64,000 nucleotides of DNA, from contig NZ_AP025637.1 in the NCBI RefSeq assembly GCF_022846615.1, positions 620,001 to 684,000 on the forward strand. Direction: 5' to 3'. The translations under genes and the position numbers were made by a program. Below are positions 24,266 through 33,097 of this stretch, one piece after another. How positions within the stretch are numbered: the first letter of the stretch is position 1; each line of letters opens with the position of its first letter. Source of the DNA: Roseomonas fluvialis (GTDB lineage Bacteria > Pseudomonadota > Alphaproteobacteria > Acetobacterales > Acetobacteraceae). Below the pieces are notes generated by a model. It had not been told where the DNA came from. It made no database searches and worked only from the letters and a program-made list of their open reading frames with translations.

Positions 24266-24802
24266 TCAGTTCCCCGGCCCGACCAGCGTCACCTCGATCC
24301 GCCGGTTCTGGGCGCGACCTTCAGGCGTGCTGTTCGATGCGATCGGATTGGCCTCGCCCCGCCCATCGGCGGACACGATCGACCGCGGCACGCCGCCGCG
24401 GATCAGCACATCGGCCACCGTATCGGCACGGCGCGAGGACAGGTCGAGGTTGGTGGTGATGCCTTCGCGGCGCATGTCGGCGCCGACCGGCGTGGTGTCG
24501 GTATAGCCCTCGACGATGACGCGCGTGTTCCGCAGGCCCTGGAGCGTCGGCACCATCTTCAGCAGGTGTTCGCGCGCGCGTTCGTTGATGCGGTAACCGC
24601 CGGAGGGGAACAGGATCCGGTCGTTCATCGTCACGCGCAGGCGGCCCTGCAGCATCTGGATGGTCGCCTCGTCCGCATTGTAGCGCGCCTGGAGCTGCTG
24701 CTGCGCGCGCTCCAGCTCCTCGTAGCGTTCGGCGGAGACGCAGGCGCCCAGCGACAGGGTGAGCGTCAACGGGGCAACCAGCTTCAGGAAGGTGCGGCGC
24801 AT
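24266..24802 (-). CDS. OmpA-family peptidoglycan-binding lipoprotein
   Basis: A 178-residue outer-membrane lipoprotein. The signal peptide ends in a lipobox (LSLGAC, Cys about residue 20); a short coiled coil follows (RYEELERAQQQLQARYNADEA begins it), then an OmpA C-terminal domain: VIVEGYTDTTPVG, LSSRRADTVADVLIRGGVP and GRGEANPIASNSTPEGRAQNRRIEV. This domain binds the diaminopimelate of peptidoglycan and anchors the outer membrane. ATG 24802 follows AAGGAA. Transcribed divergently from thrC. Confidence 0.9.
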   Translation of the reverse strand: MRRTFLKLVAPLTLTLSLGACVSAERYEELERAQQQLQARYNADEATIQMLQGRLRVTMNDRILFPSGGYRINERAREHLLKMVPTLQGLRNTRVIVEGYTDTTPVGADMRREGITTNLDLSSRRADTVADVLIRGGVPRSIVSADGRGEANPIASNSTPEGRAQNRRIEVTLVGPGN

Positions 24803-24956
24803 GGTGGTTCCTTGGGGGCGTGCGGCTGTCCGGTCCGGACCGCGAAGATGAGGCGGCAAGGATAGGTCCCACGGCGCCTGGCGCAACGCAAAAGCGATAT
24901 CCATTTCCGGCAAACTCGGGCCAGGGCGCCCCTCGCCGGACGGGCGGCAAACCGGT

Positions 24957-26366
24957 ATGCCTCGCCCCATGCGCTACATCTCCACCCGCGGGCAGGCCGC
25001 CCCGCGCGATTTCGAAGCCGTATTGCTGGCGGGCCTCGCCGAGGATGGCGGGCTGTTCGTGCCGGAGACCTGGCCGGTGCTCAGCGCCGCCGAATGGCGG
25101 GCGATGCGCGGCCTACCCTATCCGGCGCTCGCAGCGCGCATCCTGGCGCTGTTCGGCGCCGGCGAGATGCCGCTGCGGGCGATGTGCGACGAAGCGTATG
25201 GCGGCTTCGGCCATCCGGCGGTGGTGCCGCTGGTGCAACTGGATCACCGCTGCTTCGCGCTGGAACTGTTCCACGGCCCGACGCTGGCCTTCAAGGACAT
25301 GGCGCTGCAACTGCTCGGCCGCATGTTCGACCACGTGCTGGACAAGCGCGGCGAACGCGTGACCATCGTCGGCGCGACCAGCGGCGACACCGGCTCCGCC
25401 GCCATCGAGGCCTGCCGCGACCGCAGCGCGATCGACATCGTCATCCTGCATCCCGAGGGCCGCACCAGCGAGGTGCAGCGCCGGCAGATGACCTCGGTGC
25501 TGGCGCCAAACGTGCGCAACATCGCCGTGAAGGGCGATTTCGACGCCTGCCAGGACCTGGTGAAGGCGATGTTCAACGACGCGCCCTTCCGCACCGAGAT
25601 GCGGCTCTCGGCGGTCAATTCCATCAACTGGGCGCGCATCGCGGCCCAGGTGCCCTACTACGCCGCGGCGGCCCTGGCGCTCGGCGCGCCGGACCGCGAG
25701 GTGGCGGTCAGCGTGCCCACCGGCAATTTTGGAAATGTGCTGGCGGCCTGGGTGGCGCGGCGGATGGGTCTGCCGATCAGCCACTTCATCATCGGGTCCA
25801 ACCGCAACGACATCCTGGCACGCTTCCTGGCGTCCAACGACATGTCCGCCCAGCCGGTCGAACCCTCGCTGAGCCCGTCGATGGACATCCAGGTGTCGTC
25901 GAATTTCGAGCGCCTGCTGTTCGAATTGCTGGGCCGCGACGGCGCCGCCACGGCGGACACCATGACCCGCTTCCGCGCCGAGGGCCGAATGCCGGTGCCC
26001 GACGCCGCCTGGCGCGAGGCGACCGCCTTGTTCCGCGGCTTCACACTGGACGATGCCGGCACGCTGTCGGAAATCCGGCATCTGTGGACCACCGGGCAGT
26101 ACCTCGCCGACCCGCATACCGCCGTCGGCACCGCTGCCGCCCGCGCCCTGGCGCCGGAGGATGCCGCCATCCCGGTGATCGTCGCCGCCACCGCGCATCC
26201 GGCGAAGTTCCCCGATGCGGTGGAACGGGCCACCGGCATCCGCCCGCCGCTGCCCGCCCGCCTGGCCGACCTGTACCAGCGCGAGGAACGCTTCGACGTG
26301 CTGCCGGGCGACCTCGGCACCATCGAGGCTGCGGTGCGCGCCCATGCCAGGCGCAATGCCGCCTGA
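24957..26366 (+). CDS. thrC: Threonine synthase
   Basis: PLP enzyme converting O-phosphohomoserine to threonine. The 469-residue protein has RYISTRGQAAPRDFEAVLLAGLAEDGGLFVP at the start (signature over the first 40 residues), the PLP-lysine in HGPTLAFKDMALQ, GATSGDTGSAAIEA, NSINWARIAAQ and SVPTGNFGNVLAAW. This is the long, class II type. ATG 24957 (MPRPMRYIST) and ATG 24969 (MRYIST) are both possible; neither has a strong ribosome-binding site. Confidence 0.95.
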   Translation: MPRPMRYISTRGQAAPRDFEAVLLAGLAEDGGLFVPETWPVLSAAEWRAMRGLPYPALAARILALFGAGEMPLRAMCDEAYGGFGHPAVVPLVQLDHRCFALELFHGPTLAFKDMALQLLGRMFDHVLDKRGERVTIVGATSGDTGSAAIEACRDRSAIDIVILHPEGRTSEVQRRQMTSVLAPNVRNIAVKGDFDACQDLVKAMFNDAPFRTEMRLSAVNSINWARIAAQVPYYAAAALALGAPDREVAVSVPTGNFGNVLAAWVARRMGLPISHFIIGSNRNDILARFLASNDMSAQPVEPSLSPSMDIQVSSNFERLLFELLGRDGAATADTMTRFRAEGRMPVPDAAWREATALFRGFTLDDAGTLSEIRHLWTTGQYLADPHTAVGTAAARALAPEDAAIPVIVAATAHPAKFPDAVERATGIRPPLPARLADLYQREERFDVLPGDLGTIEAAVRAHARRNAA

Positions 26367-26431
26367 CGATCCCGGCGCGGACACGCCGTCATGAATGACA
26401 CGCCGAGGCGCCTCGCCTTATCGTAGGCGCC

Positions 26432-26815
26432 ATGGGCGGTGCGATGCAGCAGGCGGATACTGCCGACGGTAATGCCCCGAGCGGGGAAGCACGGCAGGAC
26501 GCGTCCAGCGTCGCCGCGGAGGCCTCCGCGGCTGAACGGCTGAACGTCCTGGAACTCGCGCTCGACCTCGCTGCCGCGATCGAGGCGGCGCGGCTTCGGC
26601 TTCCGGGCTGGTTGGCGCTCGGCAGTGGCGTGGTCCTCCTCTACATGATCGCGCGCCCGGCCGCGGACCCGCCGGATGCCGCGGACCTCATCGTTGTCCT
26701 CTTCGTGGCGCTCGCCACTGCGGTGCTCGTTGGGCTCGAATACGGCAACATCCGCCAGTCCCGCGCGGCGCTGCGCTCCCTGCCGCGGCCCCGTGACGGC
26801 GGGCCAACGAGCTAG
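26432..26815 (+). CDS. Small two-helix membrane protein
   Basis: A 127-residue protein with an acidic, disordered N-terminal third, then two hydrophobic segments at about residues 57-76 (LPGWLALGSGVVLLYMIARP) and 84-103 (ADLIVVLFVALATAVLVGLEYG), and a basic tail. Family not recognised. ATG 26432 or ATG 26444 could be the start. The following gene begins 3 bases after its stop and is also a small membrane protein, so they are probably a pair acting together. Convincing hydrophobic patterning supports it as real. Confidence 0.65.
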   Translation: MGGAMQQADTADGNAPSGEARQDASSVAAEASAAERLNVLELALDLAAAIEAARLRLPGWLALGSGVVLLYMIARPAADPPDAADLIVVLFVALATAVLVGLEYGNIRQSRAALRSLPRPRDGGPTS

Positions 26816-26818
26816 CCC

Positions 26819-27358
26819 GTGGCTGCCCCCCCAAAGACCGCCATCGGGTCGCCTGCGCACACGCCGGGCTTCCTCGTCGCTGAGGCGGCGAACGCGATCA
26901 CCACCGTACCGCCCGCGGCGCGCGAGGAGGCGGCGCTCGACGCTGCCGTCCGGCACAACCGAACGATCTTCCGGCTGAGGTTGGGCAAGGCCTCCCCGCT
27001 GCGCACGTATCTCTACAGCCTGACGGCGCTTTTTGGCGTATTCGCGCTGACGCTGACGGATATCCGCGCGACCGTCCGCGGCCTCGGGTCGCTATCCGGC
27101 GATTTCGTGATGCAGGGCCTTGATTCCCATCAGATCGTGGTGATGGCCGGCGTGACGGTCGCGCTCGGCGGCCTGGGCCTCGTCGCGACACTCGCGGCCA
27201 TGCGCAGAACCCGGCAGGAGAATGCCGACGTCCTGCGCGCGGCGGGCGATACGGCTTTGCCCCCGCCCGAACGGAACCTGCGCATCGAGAGCTGGATCGA
27301 GGCGGCGAGGGCTGAAGCGGCGGACGAGGTGCGCAACGGCCCCGAACGCACTACATAG
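26819..27358 (+). CDS. Membrane protein of unknown function
   Basis: A 179-residue protein starting at GTG 26819. It has a soluble N-terminal part of about 60 residues, two membrane segments at about 65-82 (TYLYSLTALFGVFALTLTD) and 105-128 (IVVMAGVTVALGGLGLVATLAAM), and a charged C-terminal tail of about 50 residues with a helical ESWIEAARAEAADEV. Not recognised. It follows the preceding small membrane gene by 3 bases. The M16 peptidase gene starts 36 bases downstream, so a transcript of three genes is possible. Confidence 0.65.
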   Translation: MAAPPKTAIGSPAHTPGFLVAEAANAITTVPPAAREEAALDAAVRHNRTIFRLRLGKASPLRTYLYSLTALFGVFALTLTDIRATVRGLGSLSGDFVMQGLDSHQIVVMAGVTVALGGLGLVATLAAMRRTRQENADVLRAAGDTALPPPERNLRIESWIEAARAEAADEVRNGPERTT

Positions 27359-27394
27359 GCGCTTCCCCCGACCTTGCCCGAGGACCTGCCGCCC

Positions 27395-28666
27395 TTGTCC
27401 CAGACCGATGCCGTCCGCGTCACCCGCCTGCCCAACGGCCTGACCGTCGTCTCCGAGACCATGCCGCGCGTCGAGACCGTGTCGGTCGGCGCCTATATCG
27501 GCGTTGGGACGCGGCACGAGGCGCCGGAGGTGAACGGCGTCTCGCATTTCCTGGAACACATGGCCTTCAAGGGCACCGCGCGGCGCGACGCCGCCGCCAT
27601 CGCGCGGGAGGTCGAGAATGTCGGCGGCCACCTGAACGCCTATACCGCGCGCGAGCAGACCGCCTTCTACGCCAAGGTCCTGAAGGAGGACACCGCGCTG
27701 GCGGTGGACGTGATCGGCGACATCCTGACGCATTCCACCTTCATCCCCGAGGAACTGGAACGCGAGCGCGGCGTGATCCTGCAGGAGATCGGCCAGGCCA
27801 ACGACACGCCCGACGACATCGTCTTCGATCATTTCCAGGAAACCGCCTACCCGTCGCAGGCCATGGGCCGCCCCGTGCTCGGCACCGAGGCCACCATCAA
27901 GGCCATGAGCCGCGATGCGCTGATGGGCTACATGCGCAGCCACTACGGGCCGAACGCGATGGTGGTGGCCGCCGCCGGTGCGCTGGAGCACGACACGCTG
28001 CTCGACCTGGTGCGCACGCATTTCGCCGACCTGCCCGCCACGGCCGCCGCCATGCCGGAGGCCGCGCGCTATGGCGGCGGGGAGTTCCGCGAGACCCGCG
28101 AACTCGACCAGGTGCACATCGTGCTGGGCTTCCCTTCGGTGAAGCATGGCGACCCGATGCACTACCCGACGCAGCTGCTCTCCACGCTGCTGGGGGGCGG
28201 CATGTCGTCGCGCCTGTTCCAGGAAATCCGCGAGAAGCGCGGCCTGGTCTATTCGATCTATTCCTTCGCCTCGCCCTTCCGCGATGGCGGGCTGTTCCAG
28301 ATCTACGCCGGCACCGGGGAGAAGGAAGCCGGCGAGCTGATGCCCGTGACGCTCGAGGCGCTGCGCGCCGTGCAGCGCGACGTGACCGAGGACGAGCTGG
28401 CCCGCGCCAAGGCGCAGCTGCGCGCCTCGCTGCTGATGTCGCTCGAATCCACCGGCAGCCGCTGCGAGCAGCTGGCCCGCCAGCTCCAGGTCTTTGGCCG
28501 CGTCATCCCGGTCGAGGAGACGAAGGCCAAGATCGCCGCCGTCACGGTGGAGCAGGTGCAGCAGGCGGCCGCGCAGATGTTTCGCGCCCGTCCCACCCTG
28601 GCGGCCATGGGCCCGGCCGAGCATGTGCCGGGCGTGGACGCCATCATGGAAAAGCTGGCCGCCTGA
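27395..28666 (+). CDS. M16 family zinc metallopeptidase (processing-peptidase type)
   Basis: A 423-residue protein of the pitrilysin/mitochondrial processing peptidase family. The inverted zinc motif HxxEH is HFLEH (His51, Glu54, His55), with the distal glutamate in ERERGVILQEI. A second, inactive-like half carries LSTLLGGGMSSRLFQEIREKRGLVYSIYSF, the glycine-rich substrate loop of MPP-beta. It is the single-chain bacterial form. Start is uncertain because no ATG is available: TTG 27395 (MSQTDAVRVTRLPNG) has GAGGA 10 bases upstream, and TTG 27374 is the alternative. It is followed by a hairpin and tldE. Confidence 0.9.
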   Translation: MSQTDAVRVTRLPNGLTVVSETMPRVETVSVGAYIGVGTRHEAPEVNGVSHFLEHMAFKGTARRDAAAIAREVENVGGHLNAYTAREQTAFYAKVLKEDTALAVDVIGDILTHSTFIPEELERERGVILQEIGQANDTPDDIVFDHFQETAYPSQAMGRPVLGTEATIKAMSRDALMGYMRSHYGPNAMVVAAAGALEHDTLLDLVRTHFADLPATAAAMPEAARYGGGEFRETRELDQVHIVLGFPSVKHGDPMHYPTQLLSTLLGGGMSSRLFQEIREKRGLVYSIYSFASPFRDGGLFQIYAGTGEKEAGELMPVTLEALRAVQRDVTEDELARAKAQLRASLLMSLESTGSRCEQLARQLQVFGRVIPVEETKAKIAAVTVEQVQQAAAQMFRARPTLAAMGPAEHVPGVDAIMEKLAA

Positions 28667-28707
28667 CCTCCGCCGTCAGTCCCCAAGTCCCAGAAAAAGG
28701 AGGGGGC

Positions 28708-28729
28708 TCGGGGGAGTTCCCTCCCCCGA
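28708..28729 (+). terminator. Hairpin between the M16 and TldE genes
   Basis: TCGGGGGAG (28708-28716) pairs perfectly with CTCCCCCGA (28721-28729) around a TTCC loop. It lies 41 bases after the M16 stop. A pyrimidine-rich CCTTCCTTCTCG follows but no strict T-run, so it is a weak terminator or attenuator before tldE. Confidence 0.45.
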
Positions 28730-28760
28730 CCTTCCTTCTCGCTTTGCGAGGATCCCCCCG

Positions 28761-30086
28761 ATGGACCGCCTCACTGTACTCTCCGACCTCATCGCCGCCG
28801 CACGCCGCGCCGGCGCCGACGCCGCCGATGCGTTGCTGGTTGCCTCCGCCTCGCTGTCTGTGAAGCGGCGCATGCGGCAGATCGAGCAGCTCGAGCGGTC
28901 CGAGGGCATCGACATCGGCCTGCGCGTCTTCGTGGGCCAGCGCCAGGCCATCGTTGCCTCGACCGACCCGGACCCGCGGGGCTTCGCCGCCCTTGCCGAA
29001 CGCGCGGTGGCCATGGCGCGCGTGGTGCCCGAAGACCCCTACGCGGGCCTTCCGGACCTTTTGGCGACGCCGCCGCGTGACCTCGACATGTACGACACGG
29101 CCGAGCCCTCGGCCGAGGCTTTGCTGGAACGCGCCGCGCTCGCCGAGGAAGCCGCGCTGGCCGTGCCCGGCGTGACCAACAGCGAGGGCGCGGACGCCGG
29201 CTGGGGCCGCACCGAGATCGCGCTGGCCGCCTCGAACGGCTTCGCCGGCGCCTATGTGCGCACCTCGCATTCGATCTCGGCCACCGCGCTGGCGGGCAGC
29301 GGCACGCGGATGGAACGCGACTACGACTGGTCCTCCACCGTGCACCTGGCGGACCTGGATGACCCGGTCGCGATCGGCCGGCGCGCGGCGGAACAGGCGG
29401 TGCGCCGGCTGAACCCGACCCGGCCGAAGACCGCGCGCATCCCGGTGGTATTCGATGCGCGCGTCGCCGGCAGCCTGCTTGGGCATCTGTCCGGCGCCAT
29501 CAACGGCGCAGCGGTGGCGCGCGGCACGTCGTTCCTGAAGGACCGGATGAACGAGCGCGTGCTCGCCGCCGGCCTGACCGTGCGCGACGACCCGCTGCGT
29601 CCGCGCGGCCTGCGTTCGCGCCCCTTCGACGGGGAGGGGATGCCCGGCCATGGCCGCGCCATCGTCGATGACGGCGTGCTGACCACCTGGCTGCTCGACT
29701 GGCGCAGCGCGCGGCAGCTCGGCCTGGTGTCCACCGGCCATGCCAGCCGCGGCACCGGCGGCCCGCCTGGCCCGTCGGCGACGAACCTCTGGCTGGAACC
29801 CGGCACGCTCACGCCGGCTGCGCTCATGGCCGACATCACGGAGGGTCTGTTCGTGACCGACCTGATCGGCATGGGCGTGAACGGCGTGACGGGGGACTAC
29901 AGCCGCGGCGCCGCCGGCTTCATGATCCGCAAGGGCGAACTGGCCGAAGCGGTCAGCGAGGTCACCATCGCCGGGAATCTGCGCGACATCTTCCTGAACA
30001 TGACGCCGGCCAACGACCTGACCTTCCGCCGCGGCACCGACAGCCCGACCGTGCGCATCGAGGGCCTGACGCTGGCCGGGGCCTGA
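28761..30086 (+). CDS. TldD/PmbA family protein (TldE-like)
   Basis: A 441-residue protein of the TldE/PmbA branch: N-terminal LLVASASLSVKRRMRQIEQLERSEGIDIGLRVF, central PVVFDARVAGSLLGHLSGAINGAAV, LRSRPFDGEGMPGHGRAIVDDGVLTTWLLD and C-terminal NLWLEPGTLTPAAL..GLFVTDLIGMGVNGVTGDYSRGAAGFMI. With TldD it forms a heterodimeric protease that trims small proteins and peptides (CcdA, microcin B17); TldE itself lacks the zinc motif, and none is seen here. No tldD is in the window. ATG 28761 is at the start of the conserved region; extra open frame upstream is not part of it. Confidence 0.9.
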   Translation: MDRLTVLSDLIAAARRAGADAADALLVASASLSVKRRMRQIEQLERSEGIDIGLRVFVGQRQAIVASTDPDPRGFAALAERAVAMARVVPEDPYAGLPDLLATPPRDLDMYDTAEPSAEALLERAALAEEAALAVPGVTNSEGADAGWGRTEIALAASNGFAGAYVRTSHSISATALAGSGTRMERDYDWSSTVHLADLDDPVAIGRRAAEQAVRRLNPTRPKTARIPVVFDARVAGSLLGHLSGAINGAAVARGTSFLKDRMNERVLAAGLTVRDDPLRPRGLRSRPFDGEGMPGHGRAIVDDGVLTTWLLDWRSARQLGLVSTGHASRGTGGPPGPSATNLWLEPGTLTPAALMADITEGLFVTDLIGMGVNGVTGDYSRGAAGFMIRKGELAEAVSEVTIAGNLRDIFLNMTPANDLTFRRGTDSPTVRIEGLTLAGA

Positions 30087-30220
30087 CACGGCTGGCGGCA
30101 CCCCCGGGCGAGGCGAGCCGGACGGCTACGCGCCAGACCGCCGCCGTCACCGGGCGGTGGCGTCCCGACCCCGCGACGCTCGTCGCGACCGGAGGCATGG
30201 CAGGTGCCGGGCGCTGAAAC
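30087..30220. other. Gap between tldE-like gene and bc1 terminator
   Basis: No gene is seen. It contains a small perfect hairpin CGCGAC-GCTC-GTCGCG at 30172-30187 and a weaker CCGCC..GGCGG dyad near 30140-30162, either of which could end the plus-strand transcript. Confidence 0.4.
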
Positions 30221-30252
30221 GAAAAACGGCCCGGGGCGGAACCCCGGGCCGT
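30211..30252 (-). terminator. Rho-independent terminator of the bc1 operon
   Basis: On the minus strand ACGGCCCGGGG (30252-30242) pairs with CCCCGGGCCGT (30236-30226), an 11-bp perfect stem with a five-base loop, followed by TTTTCGTTTC. It lies 28 bases beyond the cytochrome c1 stop. This is the clearest intrinsic terminator in the window. Confidence 0.88.
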
Positions 30253-30280
30253 GTCCTCGTACCGCCTGTGCGCGGTCGTA

Positions 30281-31057
30281 TCAGTGCACGTCGGCCCAGA
30301 TGCGCCGCTTCACCGCATAAACCAGCCCGCCCAGGATCGTCAGGAACAGGATGATCTTGATGCCCATCGCGCGACGTTCCTCGAGCTCGGGCTCAGCGGC
30401 CCATTGCAGGAAGGTGGTGACGTCGCGCGCCATGTTCTCGACCGTGCCGGGGGTGCCGTCGGCGAATTCCACCTGGTCGGGGTTAAGCGGCGCGGCCATC
30501 GCGATCTGATGACCGGGGAAGTAGCGATTGTAGTTCATGCCGTCGCCAAGCGTCATGCCCGGGGGCGGGTCGGCGTAGCCGGTCAGCAGCGCATAGAGGT
30601 AGTCGGCGCCGCCATTGCGCGCCTTCGCGATCACCGACAGGTCGGGCGGATAGGCGCCGTTGTTGGCGGCCCGCGCGGCCTGCGGATTCGGGAAGGGGCT
30701 GCGGAAGCGGTCGGACGGGCGGCCCGGCCGATCGAACATCTGGCCTTCGTCGTTCGGGCCATCGCGCACTTCCACCTGCGAGGCGATCGCCGCGACCTGC
30801 TCCTCCGAGAGGCCAAGGGCACGCAGGTTGCGGTACGACAGCAGCCGCATCGCATGGCAGTTGGCGCAGACTTCCTTGTAGACCTGGAAGCCGCGCTGCG
30901 CGCTGGCGCGGTCATAGGTGCCGAAGATCCCGTCGAAGGAGAAGGGATGGTTCGGGATGGCGATCGCCTCACCCGCCGCACGGGCGGGGGTGGCGGTGGC
31001 CAGGGCGCCGATCAGGGCGACGGCGCCGAGGGCAGTCCGGAACATCGTGGTCCTCAT
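30281..31057 (-). CDS. petC: Cytochrome c1, ubiquinol-cytochrome c reductase
   Basis: The c-type heme subunit of complex III, passing electrons from the Rieske centre to cytochrome c on the periplasmic side. The 258-residue protein has a Sec signal peptide ending near ATPARA, the heme-binding CANCH at 64-68, the distal methionine region GMNYNRYFPGHQIAMAAPL, and a C-terminal membrane anchor IIKILFLTILGG-like (about 232-250) followed by basic KRRIW. ATG 31057 is 5 bases after the cytochrome b stop; ATG 31045, with AGGA before it, is an alternative. Last gene of the operon. Confidence 0.94.
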   Translation of the reverse strand: MRTTMFRTALGAVALIGALATATPARAAGEAIAIPNHPFSFDGIFGTYDRASAQRGFQVYKEVCANCHAMRLLSYRNLRALGLSEEQVAAIASQVEVRDGPNDEGQMFDRPGRPSDRFRSPFPNPQAARAANNGAYPPDLSVIAKARNGGADYLYALLTGYADPPPGMTLGDGMNYNRYFPGHQIAMAAPLNPDQVEFADGTPGTVENMARDVTTFLQWAAEPELEERRAMGIKIILFLTILGGLVYAVKRRIWADVH

Positions 31058-31062
31058 GGCTC

Positions 31063-32334
31063 TCAAGCCTTGTCCATCGGCTTCGCCACGGCGCCGGCGG
31101 GCATCGGCCCGCCGCCGCCCAGCACCGCGCGGGCGATGCTCTCGGGGAGCGGGAGCGGACGCTCCAGCCGGCCCAGCAGCGGCAGGATCACCAGGAAGTA
31201 GCCGAAGTAGTAGGCGGTCGCGATGCGGCTGACCGTCACGTAGGGTTCCTCGGCCGGCATCCCGCCGCAGTACATCAGGACGAAGAAACACACCGTCCAC
31301 AGCAGGAAGGCGATGCGCGCGATCGGGCGGAAGCGCATGGAGCGCACCGGCGAGCTGTCGAGCCAGGGCAGCACGAACAGCACCAGGATCGACCCGAACA
31401 TCAGCAGCACGCCGCCGAGCTTGTCCGGCACCGCGCGCAGGATCGCGTAGAAGGGCAGGAAGTACCATTCCGGCACGATGTGCGCGGGCGTCACCAGCGG
31501 GTCGGCCGGGATGTAGTTGTCCGGGTGACCCAGGAAGTTCGGCGCGAAGAACACCAGCGAGGCGAACACGATCAGGTAGATCACCAGGCCGAAGCTGTCC
31601 TTCGCCGTGTAGTACGGGTGGAAGGGCAGGGTGTCCTGCGGGCCCTTCGGCTCGACGCCGAGCGGGTTGTTCGACCCCGTGATGTGCAGCGCCACTACGT
31701 GCAGGAACACCACGCCCACGATCACGAAGGGCAGCAGGTAGTGCAGCGAGAAGAAGCGGTTGAGCGTGGGGTTGTCCACGCTGAAGCCGCCCCACAGCAG
31801 CGTCACGATCCAGTCACCCACCAGCGGGAAGGCGCTGAACAGGTTGGTGATGACGGTCGCACCCCAGAAGGACATCTGGCCCCAGGGCAGCACGTACCCC
31901 ATGAACGCCGTTGCCATCATCAGCAGGAAGATGACCACGCCCAGCATCCAGAGCAGCTCGCGCGGCGCCTTGTAGGAGCCGTAGTACATGCCGCGCCAGA
32001 TGTGGATGAACACCACGATGAAGAACATCGAGGCGCCGTTCATGTGCACATAGCGGATCAGCCAGCCGAAGTTCACGTCGCGCATGATGCGTTCGACCGA
32101 ATCGAAGGCGTAGCTGGTGTGCGGCGTGTAGTGCATCGCGAGGAAGATGCCGGTCGCGATCATGATCATCAGGTTGACCATGGCGAGCGCGCCGAAATTC
32201 CAGAAGTAGTTGAAATTCCGGGGAGTCGGGAAGGTCCCGTACTCCTTCTGCATCATTGTGAAGATGGGCATGCGCTGGTCGACCCAGCGGATGACGGGGT
32301 TCTTGAAGTCGCTGTCGTGCAGCCCGGTGGCCAT
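31063..32334 (-). CDS. petB: Cytochrome b, ubiquinol-cytochrome c reductase
   Basis: The 423-residue membrane core of complex III. Heme-ligand pairs are His97/His111 and His198/His212, each 14 apart as expected. The Qo-site PEWY motif is in [16 protein letters not shown], and [20 protein letters not shown] is conserved. About eight to nine membrane helices are visible, with an extra C-terminal proline/glycine-rich tail typical of alphaproteobacteria. It sits between Rieske (11-base gap) and cytochrome c1 (5-base gap). Confidence 0.96.
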   Translation of the reverse strand: MATGLHDSDFKNPVIRWVDQRMPIFTMMQKEYGTFPTPRNFNYFWNFGALAMVNLMIMIATGIFLAMHYTPHTSYAFDSVERIMRDVNFGWLIRYVHMNGASMFFIVVFIHIWRGMYYGSYKAPRELLWMLGVVIFLLMMATAFMGYVLPWGQMSFWGATVITNLFSAFPLVGDWIVTLLWGGFSVDNPTLNRFFSLHYLLPFVIVGVVFLHVVALHITGSNNPLGVEPKGPQDTLPFHPYYTAKDSFGLVIYLIVFASLVFFAPNFLGHPDNYIPADPLVTPAHIVPEWYFLPFYAILRAVPDKLGGVLLMFGSILVLFVLPWLDSSPVRSMRFRPIARIAFLLWTVCFFVLMYCGGMPAEEPYVTVSRIATAYYFGYFLVILPLLGRLERPLPLPESIARAVLGGGGPMPAGAVAKPMDKA

Positions 32335-32345
32335 GTTCGCGGTCC

Positions 32346-32891
32346 TCAGCCGATCTTGATCTTGGTGTCGGACGTGAAGGCATATTGGGGAATTGCAAGG
32401 TTCCGCGGTGCGGGTCCCTTACGGATTCGGCCGGATGTATCGTAGTGGCTGCCATGGCAGGGGCAGAACCACCCGCCGTAATCCCCGCGCGGATCGGTTG
32501 GCTTCTGGCCGAGCGGCACGCAGCCCAGATGCGTGCAGACGCCGACCACCACCAGCCACTTGTCCTTCTCGACGCGCGACTGGTCGGTCGCCGGGTCGGG
32601 CAGTTGGGACATCGGCACGGCCCGGGCTTCCTGCACCTCGGCCGGCGTGCGGCTGCGCACGAAGACCGGCTTGCCGCGCCACATCACCGTCACCGCCGAA
32701 CCCTCGGCGATCGGCGCCAGGTCCACCTCGGTGCTGGCGAGCGCGAGCACGTCGCGCGCCGGCTGCAGGGAAGCGATGAACGGCCAGGCGATTGCGCCCA
32801 CGCCGACGCCCACGAAGGCGGTCGTCACCAGGGTGAGAAAATCGCGCCGCGGCGTCCCGTCGGACGCGGTGGCGCCAGCACCTTCCGCCAT
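32346..32891 (-). CDS. petA: Rieske iron-sulfur subunit of complex III
   Basis: A 181-residue protein with a twin-arginine start ([12 protein letters not shown]), one N-terminal membrane helix and a C-terminal Rieske domain. Cys119 and His121 (CTHLGC) with Cys143 and His146 (CPCHGSHY) hold the [2Fe-2S] cluster; Cys124 and Cys145 should form the disulfide. It accepts electrons from ubiquinol at the Qo site. First gene of the bc1 operon; divergent from hemF across about 200 bases. Confidence 0.96.
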   Translation of the reverse strand: MAEGAGATASDGTPRRDFLTLVTTAFVGVGVGAIAWPFIASLQPARDVLALASTEVDLAPIAEGSAVTVMWRGKPVFVRSRTPAEVQEARAVPMSQLPDPATDQSRVEKDKWLVVVGVCTHLGCVPLGQKPTDPRGDYGGWFCPCHGSHYDTSGRIRKGPAPRNLAIPQYAFTSDTKIKIG

Positions 32892-33033
32892 TCCACACCA
32901 TCCTTTTCCGCCGACCCACCCCGGGATGACAGGGCGCGGCCGGCCGCATCACACTTGCATGGGGGCCGCCTGAGGCACCCGCCTCGCGTCTGGGGCGCGC
33001 GCGAACCCGCACGCTGCCCCTCCTGCGCGGCGG

Positions 33034-33045
33034 CCCTTATAAGGG
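33034..33045. promoter_or_regulatory. Palindrome CCCTTATAAGGG upstream of hemF
   Basis: A perfect 12-bp palindrome in the petA/hemF divergent gap, 52 bases before the hemF start. Its AT core stands out in GC-rich DNA and could be a -10-like element or an operator. No known consensus is matched with confidence. Confidence 0.4.
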
Positions 33046-33097
33046 GGCGTCGCGCGGGGTGTCCATGCACCGCCCATGCAGATTCTAGGAGCGTTAC

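Noticed and set aside
30281-31795. Apparent 504-codon cytochrome b/c1 fusion
   Set aside because: The first half reads the cytochrome b region in the wrong frame. Cytochrome c1 has its own start and signal peptide at 31057.
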